DNA from: FEN-1219 sp964503125
GTDB taxonomy: Bacteria > Pseudomonadota > Gammaproteobacteria > Steroidobacterales > Rariloculaceae
DNA length: 64,000 bases
Reading direction: 5' to 3'
Assembly: GCA_964503125.1 (NCBI GenBank)
Contig: CAZCZE010000058.1
Location: 32,232-96,231 of the forward strand
Below the pieces are notes generated by a model. The model searched no databases and was not told where the DNA came from. It saw nothing but the letters and a program-made list of their open reading frames with translations. The position numbers and the translations under genes are program-made. Every line of letters starts with the position of its first letter. The stretch's first letter is position 1. Shown here in pieces: positions 34,601 to 42,474 of this stretch.

Positions 34601-35848
34601 AAAGAGCTCGCCGGTTCGGCCGCGGACGACGTCGTACGGCGCGCCCGGAATCTCCGGCGTGCAGCCGCCCTGCGACCAGGCCCGCACGGTCAGGGTCGTG
34701 CCGTCGGGAGTCACGAGCCGCAAGCTCTCGGGCACGGCACGCTGCGCGACGGTGACGATGGCGCCTTCGACGTCGATGCCGCCGGCATACGTCATGTGGG
34801 CGAGCGGGCTCCGGCCGTCGCAAGAGAACGTCGTGCAATACGGGATGCCGGTTTCGTCGTCGCCGACTTTCGCGACCGTGCGGATCACGAGCCCCCTGAG
34901 CTCGCCGCCCGTGACGACGCGGCTGATCGGCCCCTGGCCGTCGTTGCTGCGCGACGCGCGATCGCTGACGACGAGGAGCCCGAGGCCGTCGAAGCCGAGA
35001 TCCCACGGCTCCTCGAACGCAGTCGCGAGCGTCGTGAGCTCGCCGCTCGCCGACAGCTCTCGCACGGCTTTGTTGCCGGTGTCCGCGATTAAGACGCGGC
35101 CGCTGCGATCGACGGCAACGCCCGACGGCTCGTTGAGCTCGCCGACGTTGCGGCCGCCGTCGGCGTTGCCCGGGCTCCCTGTTCCGGCGACCGTCGAGAC
35201 ATAGGTCACGACGGCGCGGGGTTCGTGGCCGCCGAACGTCAGGCGCTCGCGCCCGCCCGACAGCACGACGAGCGACACGATTCTGCCGGCCGCCATCTCG
35301 CCGTGCAGGTCGACCTCGCCGCTGAAGGCCCCCGACAGCGTGAGGCGCGCGCGGAACAGCCCGTCGCTTTCCGCCGTCGCTTCGCGATCGTCGCGGATGA
35401 AGTTGTAGAGCAGGGCGCCGTTCGCCGTGAGCGCCGTGCTCTCTGAGAACCCTTCGAGCCTAAACGCCATCTCGTAGCGTGCGGGCCACGGCCGCGTAAA
35501 CGCGAGCCCCGTGGCTCGTACGTTGCCCGTAAGACCGTTTGCCGTGATGTCGAACTCGCGATCGAGCGCCTCGCCGTCGGGAACACGGCGTCCGACGGCG
35601 GCGCGCAGCGACACCGGGGCGGCAAAGCCCGACCCTATCTCGATCACGCGCTCGGCGGCGCCGTTGACGAGCCGCTCGATCTCCGTGACGAAGTCGGCGA
35701 GTTGCGCCTCGGTGACGACGGCCGGGCCGGCGCCGCGCTCATCCGGCGACGGTGGTTGCGAGTCACAGGCCGCGAGCAGCCCGAGCATCAGGCCGATCGT
35801 GAGACGGTATACAGCGTTTCGATCCAGGATAGTTCGTCGCATCCTCAT
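31685..35848 (-). CDS. Giant lipoprotein with NHL propeller, IPT/TIG and TPR domains
   Basis: A 1387-residue protein. The lipobox GLLAAC lies near residue 26. A ~190-residue N-terminal beta domain is followed by NHL-type repeats with the motif GVAVDRSGRVLIADTGN, repeated as LALDPWGDLYVADTDN and DVAVDSAGNIWVADPGC. An IPT/TIG domain lies near 550-645 (TSFQPIALQRGAAATLTIRG), more NHL repeats follow, and about seven TPRs occupy residues ~1140-1387 (NPETHFDLGLAELELERYE). The combination suggests an envelope scaffold that binds protein partners at both ends. The ATG at 35848 overlaps the stop of the DUF3592 gene upstream (ATGA), so it is cotranslated with that pair. Confidence 0.85.
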   Translation of the reverse strand: MRMRRTILDRNAVYRLTIGLMLGLLAACDSQPPSPDERGAGPAVVTEAQLADFVTEIERLVNGAAERVIEIGSGFAAPVSLRAAVGRRVPDGEALDREFDITANGLTGNVRATGLAFTRPWPARYEMAFRLEGFSESTALTANGALLYNFIRDDREATAESDGLFRARLTLSGAFSGEVDLHGEMAAGRIVSLVVLSGGRERLTFGGHEPRAVVTYVSTVAGTGSPGNADGGRNVGELNEPSGVAVDRSGRVLIADTGNKAVRELSASGELTTLATAFEEPWDLGFDGLGLLVVSDRASRSNDGQGPISRVVTGGELRGLVIRTVAKVGDDETGIPYCTTFSCDGRSPLAHMTYAGGIDVEGAIVTVAQRAVPESLRLVTPDGTTLTVRAWSQGGCTPEIPGAPYDVVRGRTGELFFTTDCHAIWALRQDGTVEPIAGTPTTELGFADGVGPAAKFSYPAGLVSDGEYLYLTEANGSRIRRVEIATGATLRLAGCLDDTPGFDCTLATGFRDGPGDYAQFHNPENLALDPWGDLYVADTDNHAVRFVRLANDPERRPVVTSFQPIALQRGAAATLTIRGRDLGLVRTIELGAGITAEVIERSAKKVKVWVQVAEDAPTGAHALTVTTPFGNAAAPARMALNVIGERASRAAVRTIAGTDEATPGLQDILPAETSQFGFPGGIAAIDRERILIADPMEHRIKLIATKQGAARELLELAVYEGGGQLGLTILQGIEGFEDIAGNVLDVFGVDNFASAPREEVLRTIERSLDAICAAARSDCEYLSLPWAGVMATPGNAGGFRLGARLALPTDIAVVADQQFLIADTANRAIKTVGIDFSGTEPKPAPYQVANADYLQDYPLTVVSTAADTALVATSVDSTLAKFTLRDGSSVLSPFAGVSEAFRCRRGDNDARHPLGVPMGMARGESGTFVADPYCGTIWVVDDNGEAQDIRGELKPAFNPLPDCSDGPLIYATFNKPMDVAVDSAGNIWVADPGCHNVRVIKPIGIDDVRAVLEDFSGGIADWFETDAAEAVVSRLGSTNLGELDAARMWVTTVAGSADGEAGLRDGAASEALFNAPVSLAIAEEDGETYIFVSDAGNRRIRLIDLSARVETTSRTPPRAAPPERVDAPAGGNGAAFDVANLDPYNEGIVHASEARWTEAAEAFLRAIALDPQDVDAHVQLGNVRTQLERHAEAADAFRNALALNVREDEAHSGLVTALARLERHDEVADAARAWSDISPENAEAHTALGIASTHLDDYETAAAAFEQAVLLDADNPETHFDLGLAELELERYESAAQRFRTTTELDPQASGAYTNLGVAYLALGQRGEAIAALEEASRLKPDSPQARFNLGVAYLETDRSPEAAAQLEALRPLDSELANDLEQRISR

Positions 35849-36573
35849 GCTCTCCCGAGCCACACGCTGTCGGCGGGCTGGTCCGCGTCGTAGCGAACTG
35901 TGCCCTGGTCGCCGACTTGCCATTCTGCAGCTTCATCGGGCCGAAGGTTGTCGCTGAGCCCTTGCTGCGCGTGGCCGAATCTGTCGCGGAACTCGTACCG
36001 GACACGCCACTGCGGAATTCGGTTCACTCTGACTCCGATCGGCGCGACGCCGACCACGGCGGCCGGTGCCGCGACGCCGCGGCGCTGCACGCGAAGTAGC
36101 ACAGCAATGCGACGCCACGACGGCCACGCCAGGACGGCGCCGAGCAGCGCGAATAGCGCGGTGACGCCGGCGATCAGGAGCTCCACCCAGGGCTGGTCCG
36201 CGGGCCCCGCGCGTGCGGCCTCGGGAGCTTCGGGCAGATAGCGCACGGCGAGCGTGTCGCCTTCCTCGAGCGTCTCCCAGAGATCCACGGGGAGCTCCTC
36301 CGTCTGCTCGAGCTGCCCGCCCGCCCGATCGGAAAAGCGATAGGTCACGAGATAACGCGTGCTGCGATTGCCGTCGCGGCTTGCGCGCTCGAGCGAGGTT
36401 GCGACCACCTCGGCCTGCTCGGTCACGGCCTCGCGGGCGAAGCGTCGCGCGTCGCGCCATTCGCCAAGGCTACCGATCGACACCACGCTGCCGGCCGCCA
36501 CGAAGATCGTTCCGACCCACATCGACACGGCCGACCGCAAGAACCGCAGCAGTGGGCCAACGTCGGCGCTCAC
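35845..36573 (-). CDS. DUF3592 membrane protein, copy 2
   Basis: A 242-residue protein with two transmembrane segments: one near residues 15-37 and a second near 130-150 (LLIAGVTALFALLGAVLAWPSW). Each is followed by a soluble beta domain with the DUF3592 pattern, TRYLVTYRFSDRAGGQ and LAVRYLPEAPEAAR in the first, and GVRVNRIPQWRVRYEFRDRFG in the second. It starts with GTG overlapping the upstream stop (GTGA) and ends overlapping the giant lipoprotein start. The neighbour at 36570 has the same architecture, so this is a tandem duplication. Function unknown. Confidence 0.82.
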   Translation of the reverse strand: MSADVGPLLRFLRSAVSMWVGTIFVAAGSVVSIGSLGEWRDARRFAREAVTEQAEVVATSLERASRDGNRSTRYLVTYRFSDRAGGQLEQTEELPVDLWETLEEGDTLAVRYLPEAPEAARAGPADQPWVELLIAGVTALFALLGAVLAWPSWRRIAVLLRVQRRGVAAPAAVVGVAPIGVRVNRIPQWRVRYEFRDRFGHAQQGLSDNLRPDEAAEWQVGDQGTVRYDADQPADSVWLGRA

Positions 36574-37277
36574 GCCCGCTCACCGGTCCAAACGTTGACA
36601 CGTGCGTCGCGCGTGTCGTAGCGGACGCGGCCGGCCGAGCCCGCCTGCCAGCGTTGCGCCTCGTCCGGCGCTAGCTGGCATTCACCTTGGTGCGCTTGCC
36701 CGCGCGCGTCGCGAAAACGGTAGCGGAGCTGCCACAGTGGAACGCCATTGATACGCAGACTGCTCGGGCCGACTTCGATGACGGTGGCGGCGGCGCTCGC
36801 GCCGCTGCGGAGCAGCTCGCGCCGGATTCGACGTGACCGCAACGCGCGGACAACGAGGACGCCGCCGACGATGGCGATCACTGCGCCGACCACGGCGAAT
36901 ATGAACCCGACCATGGCGCCGTCGCCGCGTTGCCCGGTCACACGGTAGGTTTGTGGGTCGTTCGCGAGATAAACGATCTCGATCGGACCGCGCTCGACGA
37001 GCGCATCCCAGCTTTCGGCATCGAGCTCGGCCGTACCGCGGATCGTCCCGTCGCGCCCATCGTCGAAGCGGAACGTCACGCGATAGCGTTCGCGGCCGTT
37101 GTCCGCCGAGATCTCCTTGCTGAGCACGGTGCCCTCGGCGCGCACGCCGCTCGCGACGAGGCCAGCGTCGACGGAGCCCCGGCTGAGGCCGATGCCGCCA
37201 CCGATGGCGAGAAATGCGAGCCCCACGGTGAGCCAGATCCCGCCGAACCAGAGCCAGAAGTTCTCCGTCGTGATCAC
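36570..37277 (-). CDS. DUF3592 membrane protein, copy 1
   Basis: A 235-residue paralogue of the next gene, with the same two helix plus beta-domain layout. The first helix is WFGGIWLTVGLAFLAIGGGIG and the second is VGFIFAVVGAVIAIVGGVLVV. Matching soluble motifs are RYRVTFRFDDGRDG, IVYLANDPQTYRV and LRINGVPLWQLRYRFRDARG. The GTG start is 7 bases after the stop of a 31-aa peptide gene. The ERA stop overlaps the next GTG. The pair and the giant lipoprotein probably work as one envelope complex; that is inference from coupling alone. Confidence 0.82.
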   Translation of the reverse strand: MITTENFWLWFGGIWLTVGLAFLAIGGGIGLSRGSVDAGLVASGVRAEGTVLSKEISADNGRERYRVTFRFDDGRDGTIRGTAELDAESWDALVERGPIEIVYLANDPQTYRVTGQRGDGAMVGFIFAVVGAVIAIVGGVLVVRALRSRRIRRELLRSGASAAATVIEVGPSSLRINGVPLWQLRYRFRDARGQAHQGECQLAPDEAQRWQAGSAGRVRYDTRDARVNVWTGERA

Positions 37278-37284
37278 GTGGGAG

Positions 37285-37380
37285 TCAGAGGTCCGAAATC
37301 TCTCCCTCGGCGATCGACTCGTTCACGCAGATGAATGCAAGCCCAGCCAGGGGCGTTAGCAAGAACGTCGACCGCTTCAT
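37285..37380 (-). CDS. 31-aa exported or membrane peptide leading the DUF3592 operon
   Basis: A 31-codon frame MKRSTFLLTPLAGLAFICVN followed by ESIAEGEISDL. It has a very good ribosome-binding site (GAGGAGG, 6 bases before the ATG). The first 20 residues look like a signal or membrane helix and the tail is acidic. It stops 7 bases before the first DUF3592 gene, so it is the first gene of the operon. It could be a functional micropeptide, a leader, or the remains of a longer gene. No relative is recognised. Confidence 0.5.
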   Translation of the reverse strand: MKRSTFLLTPLAGLAFICVNESIAEGEISDL

Positions 37381-37584
37381 GGCAACCTCCTCGAAAGCTC
37401 AGCAACCGGGAGCCGCTGGATGGGAATCGATGGCATCGTTCCCTTGTAGAAGGCCGGACCAGCCTACAGCCACGTTCCGCGCGCCGTCAAACATCGGGTC
37501 GCGCGTGAGAGGCGTCAACGTTTCAGCGCGAACACCCACACGGCGCCCGCGAGCGAGCACGAAAGAACGAGTCAACGAGCCGAT

Positions 37585-37728
37585 TCACAGCAGCGACGGC
37601 TGCGGCGGGACGCGCGAGGCGGACGGTGAGTCGTTCTGCTCCTCGCAGGCCCGCTGCGTCAGATGCGCGAGGATGCGCTCGATCAGCGCCGGCTCCTCGA
37701 TGCTGGCGAGCACCTCAATTCGCCCGCC
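37585..37728 (-). pseudogene. IS91-family transposase C-terminal remnant
   Basis: The frame encodes GGRIEVLASIEEPALIERIL, then AHLTQRACEEQ and a PPQPSLL end with its own stop. IS91-type Y2 (HUH) transposases end in just this way: a zinc-finger CxxCGG, an xVIASIEDPxxIxxIL segment and a variable tail. The catalytic HUH and tyrosine domains are gone. The last ~105 bases match 44546-44650 at about 90 percent or more. It marks an old insertion between the DUF3592 operon and the DUF3309 genes. Confidence 0.8.
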
Positions 37729-37769
37729 GGATCGACGGGGTGGTGATCAGGTCGTCGACGTCACTACCG

Positions 37770-37928
37770 TCAGATTCGGCCCAGCAAGAACAGTATCAAC
37801 AGGATGATCAATACGACCCCGATGAGGCCGCTGGGTGCGTAACCCCAATTCCTGCTATGCCGCCAAGTGGGGATGACGCCCACCAGAATCAGCACCAGGA
37901 GTATCAGAAGGATTGTGCCAAGACTCAT
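37770..37928 (-). CDS. DUF3309 family small membrane protein
   Basis: A 52-residue protein, MSLGTILLILLVLILVGVIP then TWRHSRNWGYAPSGL and a second hydrophobic segment ending LLGRI. This is the complete DUF3309 pattern: two short transmembrane helices joined by a W-HSR-WGY-PSG loop. DUF3309 genes are frequent beside stress-related small membrane genes in proteobacteria. The ATG overlaps the upstream stop as ATGA, so the two genes are coupled. Biochemical role unknown. Confidence 0.9.
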   Translation of the reverse strand: MSLGTILLILLVLILVGVIPTWRHSRNWGYAPSGLIGVVLIILLILFLLGRI

Positions 37929-38143
37929 CGCTTACTCCCCATGACCAAAACGACGACACCGCCGACCAGCGCGAGGGCTCCGATTACTGGCGGTAACGGA
38001 ATTCTTCGAGTCCTCTCTGTCGTCACCTGAAGGGGACCGAGATCGATGGCCTTCTCTCTGGTCGTGTAGGTGATCCCTTGATAGCCCAAGGCGATGATCC
38101 CCAACACGATCAGGATGCCCCCGATCAACGTAGTTCTTTTCAC
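37925..38143 (-). CDS. Small two-helix membrane protein
   Basis: A 72-residue protein starting VKRTTLIGGILIVLGIIALG. It has one N-terminal helix, a loop with YTTREKAIDLGPLQVTTERT, and a second helix PPVIGALALVGGVVVLVMG. This two-helix layout with an LGPLxVTxERT loop recurs as an uncharacterised family in proteobacteria. I prefer the GTG at 38143 because GAGGAG lies 8 bases upstream; a GTG three codons earlier overlaps that site. It is coupled to the DUF3309 gene. Confidence 0.7.
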   Translation of the reverse strand: MKRTTLIGGILIVLGIIALGYQGITYTTREKAIDLGPLQVTTERTRRIPLPPVIGALALVGGVVVLVMGSKR

Positions 38144-38341
38144 TGTGCTCACTCCTCGATGAGTCGCTAACCGACCGCAGCCGATAATGTCCCGCTAGTC
38201 AACTCACGTTCTGTGCGCTTGCGAACGAAAGTCCTGTTCCGACCCTAGTAGCCTTGACCTGTGATCAGCTCTACGCGACCGACCGTTGGACGGCGAGTAA
38301 CGTCGCGCCGATCACGATTCGATACGAACAGGTAACTCGAC

Positions 38342-38998
38342 ATGACGGGTCGGCACTGGTGGGAGTTGACTGCGTGGACGCTGGGCCTCGTGCTGGGGTC
38401 TCTCTACGTTGGCATGCGTCTGTGGTCGAACCACGAGCGTGCCGAGGGCATCGAGGAATTCCGCGCGGCGCGCGCTGCATCGCTCTCTACGCCGGCGCCG
38501 CAAGCGGTAGTGCCCGACACGATCGATCAATCCCTGTGGTCGCTGCAGCGCGTGGCGGCGTTCGCCGCGAGCCTAACGAGCGCGGGCGCCCCGAGAGGCG
38601 TGTTGCACATTCCCTCGCTTGCGCTCGCCGTTCCTGTTTACGAGGGCACGGGCGAGCTCGCTCTGAATCGCGGCGCGGGTCACATCGAAGGGACAGCCGA
38701 ATTGTCGGCCGAAGGCAACATCGGCCTTGCTGCGCACCGCGACGGCTTTTTCCGACCCCTCAAAGACATCGCGCTCGACGCCGAGATTCAGCTAGATGCC
38801 GGCGGTGAGTTGCTGCGTTATCGCGTCGTCGACATCAGCATCGTGACCCCTGAGGACGTCCACGTGCTGGCGCCGACACCAATCCCGAGCATTACGTTGG
38901 TCACGTGTTATCCGTTCTATTTCGTGGGCAACGCGCCGCAGCGCTACATCGTGCGGGCCCAGCTCATTGATGCGACACCCGTCGTGTCAGGAGGCTGA
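38342..38998 (+). CDS. Sortase (class D-like, Gram-negative)
   Basis: A 218-residue sortase with an N-terminal membrane anchor (TAWTLGLVLGSLYVGMRLW). The catalytic residues are all present: His in GLAAHRDGFFRPL, Cys in the signature TLVTCYPFYF, and Arg in QRYIVRAQ. The domain begins at GVLHIPSLALAVPVYEG. Sortases cleave a C-terminal sorting signal in exported proteins and transfer it to an envelope acceptor. The next gene ends in LPLTAS plus helix plus Arg, the expected substrate. GGTAA is placed before the ATG. Confidence 0.87.
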   Translation: MTGRHWWELTAWTLGLVLGSLYVGMRLWSNHERAEGIEEFRAARAASLSTPAPQAVVPDTIDQSLWSLQRVAAFAASLTSAGAPRGVLHIPSLALAVPVYEGTGELALNRGAGHIEGTAELSAEGNIGLAAHRDGFFRPLKDIALDAEIQLDAGGELLRYRVVDISIVTPEDVHVLAPTPIPSITLVTCYPFYFVGNAPQRYIVRAQLIDATPVVSGG

Positions 38999-39047
38999 GG
39001 TGAGTCGAAGAGGTGTTTTACATTCAACGAATCGCAGGGAGAAACCA

Positions 39048-39671
39048 ATGAGAGTTTGCACGACGATGATAATGGCCGGAGCCGCGGCGGTGACTTGCGC
39101 GACAGCCTTCGCGCAAGACCGAGCGAACCGGGCGTTCACGGCCACCGGCACGAGCTGTAGCCAGGTTACGTGGTCTCAAGAGTCTCTCGCGCTGTACCCG
39201 CGCATCGCGAGCGCGTGCGAGGAAGTCATGCAGCGTGACGGCAGGTACTACGTCAGGTTCTCAGGCGACGTGCAACGCGTCGCCGATCGCGGCCGCTTGG
39301 TCACGATCGACTTCCGGGACGGCGATCGCCTGACGTTGACACCGCCCGAGAACATGACGCTCTTCATCAATGGCCGGCGGACGCCCGTCACCGATCTGCA
39401 AGTGGGCGACCAGCTCCGCTTCTACGTCCCCCAGGACACCCTGGCCGCGAACTTCTTCGAAAGCGAGGCCCCGACGGCGCAGGTGCAGGTGGTGCCGATC
39501 GCCCCGCCGGCGCGGGCCGAGCCCGGCTTGCTGGCGCAGAACCAACCGGCCCCGGGCGCTCGGTTGCCGCTGACGGCGAGCCCGCTGCCGCTGGTGGGCG
39601 TTGCCGCTTTGGCGCTGTTGGCGTTCGGCGGCGCACTGACGGTTCGACGCTGGACCGGACACTCGCGCTGA
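39048..39671 (+). CDS. Exported protein with LPLTAS sorting signal (probable sortase substrate)
   Basis: A 207-residue protein. The signal peptide is MRVCTTMIMAGAAAVTCATAFAQ. A ~100-residue beta domain follows (YYVRFSGDVQRVADRG, LTLTPPENMTLFINGRRTP). A proline-rich linker leads to LPLTASPLPLVG, a hydrophobic helix and RRW, i.e. an LPxTA-type sorting signal. The sortase gene ends 49 bases upstream. AGGGAG precedes the ATG. The domain itself belongs to no family I recognise. Cell-surface or envelope attachment is inferred from the tail. Confidence 0.78.
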   Translation: MRVCTTMIMAGAAAVTCATAFAQDRANRAFTATGTSCSQVTWSQESLALYPRIASACEEVMQRDGRYYVRFSGDVQRVADRGRLVTIDFRDGDRLTLTPPENMTLFINGRRTPVTDLQVGDQLRFYVPQDTLAANFFESEAPTAQVQVVPIAPPARAEPGLLAQNQPAPGARLPLTASPLPLVGVAALALLAFGGALTVRRWTGHSR

Positions 39672-39676
39672 GCATC

Positions 39677-39715
39677 CCGGCACCGGTCTCACCTGAACCG
39701 TGAGATCGGTGCCGG
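39677..39715 (+). terminator. Strong hairpin after the sortase substrate gene
   Basis: A 16-base-pair stem (39677-39692 with 39700-39715, one G.U pair) and a 7-base loop CTGAACC sit 5 bases after the stop codon. There is no T-run on the + strand, so it is either a weak terminator or an mRNA-stabilising 3' structure. The protease gene starts 100 bases later. Confidence 0.6.
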
Positions 39716-39814
39716 CTACCGGCGCTGCACGCGCGGCCGAGGAGTAGCCGCGCCGCGCGGGTTCTCCGGAGCGGCCCAGCCGCAGCTGCCGGGAGTAAAA
39801 CAACAACACGGCCG

Positions 39815-42373
39815 ATGCTCGACATAACGCAACGCCTTACTGCGCGAGCCGCTCCAGCGCTTCTGTTGGCCGTGTTCCTCGCTCCCGTGGCAGCGGTCGT
39901 CGCTGCTCGCGGCGACGCTCAAGAGCTCACGATTCTGCGCTACGAGCCGCTCGCCGGCCTCGTGGTTACCGAATCGACCAACAGCGCCGACGGCGCGACA
40001 CCGGGAACCCGGATGTCGTTCAGCGCGTTCGGCACACAATTCGCCATGCTGCTGAGGAACAACGAAGCGCTGACGCGCAACCTGCCGCCCGAAGTGCTGA
40101 ATCGGCTCGCCGCGACGACGTTCTACACCGGCACGTTGGAAGGCAACCCCGAATCATGGGGTCGCATCACTCGTACCGGTGATGCGCTGTCCGGCGCAAT
40201 CTGGGACGGCACCGAGCTCTACGCGATCGAGTCGTTCGCGCGAGTCGCAGCGCACGTCGTGGCGGGCCCCGTGGTTTTGCCGGCGGAAGCCATCATCTAT
40301 CGCTGGTCCGACACACTGAGCGCGGTGGCCGACACGCTGGGCCCACCTGCGGCGTCCGGCTCGAACGGTTCGCAAAAGGTGGTCGCCGCGGAAATGTTCG
40401 ACGCCTTCGCCGGTGCGCTGCTCAAGCTCACGCCGGCGCAGCAGATCGACATCGGCTTGTTGGCCGACAGCGAGTTCGTGCAAACGCACGGCGCGAATTC
40501 GGAAGCGCGGATGCTGTCTGTCGCCAACATCGTCGACGGCATTTTCCTCGGCCAAGTCGGTGTGCGGATCAATGTCGCGGAGCTGCACACCTACGCGGAG
40601 CCGGACGCCTTCTCCGGTACCGATGTGTCGGCATTGCTGGACCAGCTCCAGGGATTCAAGTACGACACACAGGCGCTCCGCGGCCGAGGTCTCGTTCATC
40701 TGCTGACGGGGCGCGATCTCGACGAGCGGCCGGGCACGCCGGCGGGCTCGCGGCTGCTCGGCGTCGCCAACGTCGGTGCCATCTGCGACGAGCGTTTCGC
40801 GGTGAGCCTCACACAATTCACCGACCTCAATACCGCAGCAGTCGTCGCCGCGCACGAGATAGGGCACAACTTCGGCGCGCCGCACGACACCGAATCGGGC
40901 TCTCCGTGCCAGTCGACTCCGGACGGCTTCATCATGAACCCGTTCGTCAATGGAAGCCGTCAGTTCTCGCAGTGCAGCGTGCAGCAAATGGAGGCGGAGC
41001 TCGCGGCCGCCGCGTGCCTGACGGACCTTCCGGGGAACGATTTATCCGTTCTGCCGCTCAGTCCCCCGGCTCAGGCGGTCGCCACGCGTGAATTCGACAT
41101 CGAGTTCGCGGTCGATTACGGCGGCGCCGGCGACGCGGCCCAGCCCGCGCTGACGATCACGACCACGAACGTCAGGATTTGGTCGATTTCGACCGGAGGC
41201 CGTGCCAGCTGCTCCGACAACAACTCCGCGCCGATCGCCGACTCGGCGTCAACTTGCACGTTCTCAGGCCTGCCGGCGGCAGGCGGCCGCGTCACGTTCG
41301 ATGTGAGGCTCTTCGAGCCGCAGGTAGGGCCGACGTCGATCGAGATCGAAGTCACCTCGCTCAACGACAATGAGCCGGCGAACAATCGTCATCGCTTCGA
41401 GCTCGACGTCGTACCTGACGCCCGCTTCGTGCTCACGAGCTCCGATGCGCCGGTGGCCGTCAAACCCCGAGAGGTGTTCGACGTCGATTGGGTAGTCGTG
41501 AACCAGGGATCCATTCCGGCGACCGGCATTCGCGCGGAATTCCGCCTCTCCGGCGAGCTCGACTTCATCGAGGCGCAGACGCCGAGCGGCGCCGCCTGCG
41601 TGCGCGGCCCCCTGTTCGACGAGCAGTGGCTGTGCCCGGTTGGCACGATGGCACCCGGCGAAACGGTGACGCTGAAGCTGACGGTTCTCTCCAACCCCGC
41701 GCGAGTCCCCTCACCGGGCTCGACGAATGGGGCCAATACGTGGCTCAAAATGGTCGCGGCCGAGCCGATTTTCGATTGGAGAAATGAGTGGCAAGAAGGT
41801 GTCTCGATCACACCGGTGATCGTCGACGTGCACGTCGTCGACTTCACGGCACCCGCTTCTGCGACCGTCGGCTCGGATGTGACGATCACTCTCCGTGTGG
41901 GCAACCGCGGACCGGATGACGCACCCAACGTAAGCGCACTGCTGCAAACGTGGACGGGCGACGGGCTCACCTTCAACTCGGCTTCGAGTAGCCGCGGAAG
42001 CTGCTCGAAAGAGCTCTCCGGCACCATGCGGTGCCCTTTCGGTGTGCTCGCGAGTGGCGAAACGATCGAGGTCGTCGCGCAAGCAACCGTGGACATGCAA
42101 GTGCGGGACATCGATTTGGTGGGGTCCGCGGGTACCCCGGGGTCATTCGACAGCGATCGAACCAATAACGAGCGCATGATGCTATTCCGCGCGGTAGCGG
42201 CGGCGCCGCCGCCGGCGCCCCCCGCGCCCAGCCCGCCGCCTCCGAGTCCGGCTCCTCCATCGGCCGCGAGCGGCGGAGGCGGAGGTGGAGGCGGCGGCGG
42301 AGGCATCGATCTCGCGCTGCTACTGCTGCTCGTGGGCTGTGCGGTTTGCCGGTGGTCGGCACGCCGACGGTAG
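39815..42373 (+). CDS. Metzincin (reprolysin-like) metalloprotease with GlyGly-CTERM tail
   Basis: An 852-residue secreted protease. After a signal peptide (ALLLAVFLAPVAAVVA) comes a propeptide-like region and a metzincin domain with the zinc site HEIGHNFGAPHD at about residue 347 and a likely Met-turn in GFIMNPF. Two or three beta domains of DUF11/CARDB type follow (about 440-790, e.g. WVVVNQGSIPATGI and ITLRVGNRGPDDAPN). The C-terminus is a Pro-rich linker, a run of glycines, a hydrophobic helix and RWSARRR. That is a GlyGly-CTERM signal, processed by rhombosortase in Gammaproteobacteria. No rhombosortase gene is in the window. Confidence 0.87.
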   Translation: MLDITQRLTARAAPALLLAVFLAPVAAVVAARGDAQELTILRYEPLAGLVVTESTNSADGATPGTRMSFSAFGTQFAMLLRNNEALTRNLPPEVLNRLAATTFYTGTLEGNPESWGRITRTGDALSGAIWDGTELYAIESFARVAAHVVAGPVVLPAEAIIYRWSDTLSAVADTLGPPAASGSNGSQKVVAAEMFDAFAGALLKLTPAQQIDIGLLADSEFVQTHGANSEARMLSVANIVDGIFLGQVGVRINVAELHTYAEPDAFSGTDVSALLDQLQGFKYDTQALRGRGLVHLLTGRDLDERPGTPAGSRLLGVANVGAICDERFAVSLTQFTDLNTAAVVAAHEIGHNFGAPHDTESGSPCQSTPDGFIMNPFVNGSRQFSQCSVQQMEAELAAAACLTDLPGNDLSVLPLSPPAQAVATREFDIEFAVDYGGAGDAAQPALTITTTNVRIWSISTGGRASCSDNNSAPIADSASTCTFSGLPAAGGRVTFDVRLFEPQVGPTSIEIEVTSLNDNEPANNRHRFELDVVPDARFVLTSSDAPVAVKPREVFDVDWVVVNQGSIPATGIRAEFRLSGELDFIEAQTPSGAACVRGPLFDEQWLCPVGTMAPGETVTLKLTVLSNPARVPSPGSTNGANTWLKMVAAEPIFDWRNEWQEGVSITPVIVDVHVVDFTAPASATVGSDVTITLRVGNRGPDDAPNVSALLQTWTGDGLTFNSASSSRGSCSKELSGTMRCPFGVLASGETIEVVAQATVDMQVRDIDLVGSAGTPGSFDSDRTNNERMMLFRAVAAAPPPAPPAPSPPPPSPAPPSAASGGGGGGGGGGGIDLALLLLLVGCAVCRWSARRR

Positions 42374-42474
42374 CGCTCGTGACGCGTACGGTGGGCGCGC
42401 AGGCAGGCGCCCCGACCATCGTCGCCATTTCGTCATCGAGAGCGCGTCGGCGGTGTTGCGCGGGCCAACGAGCG

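Noticed and set aside
42220..42310. GGC/GGA-rich and CCG-rich tract as a microsatellite repeat
   Set aside because: It encodes the proline-rich linker and glycine run of the GlyGly-CTERM tail and is therefore explained by protein function.
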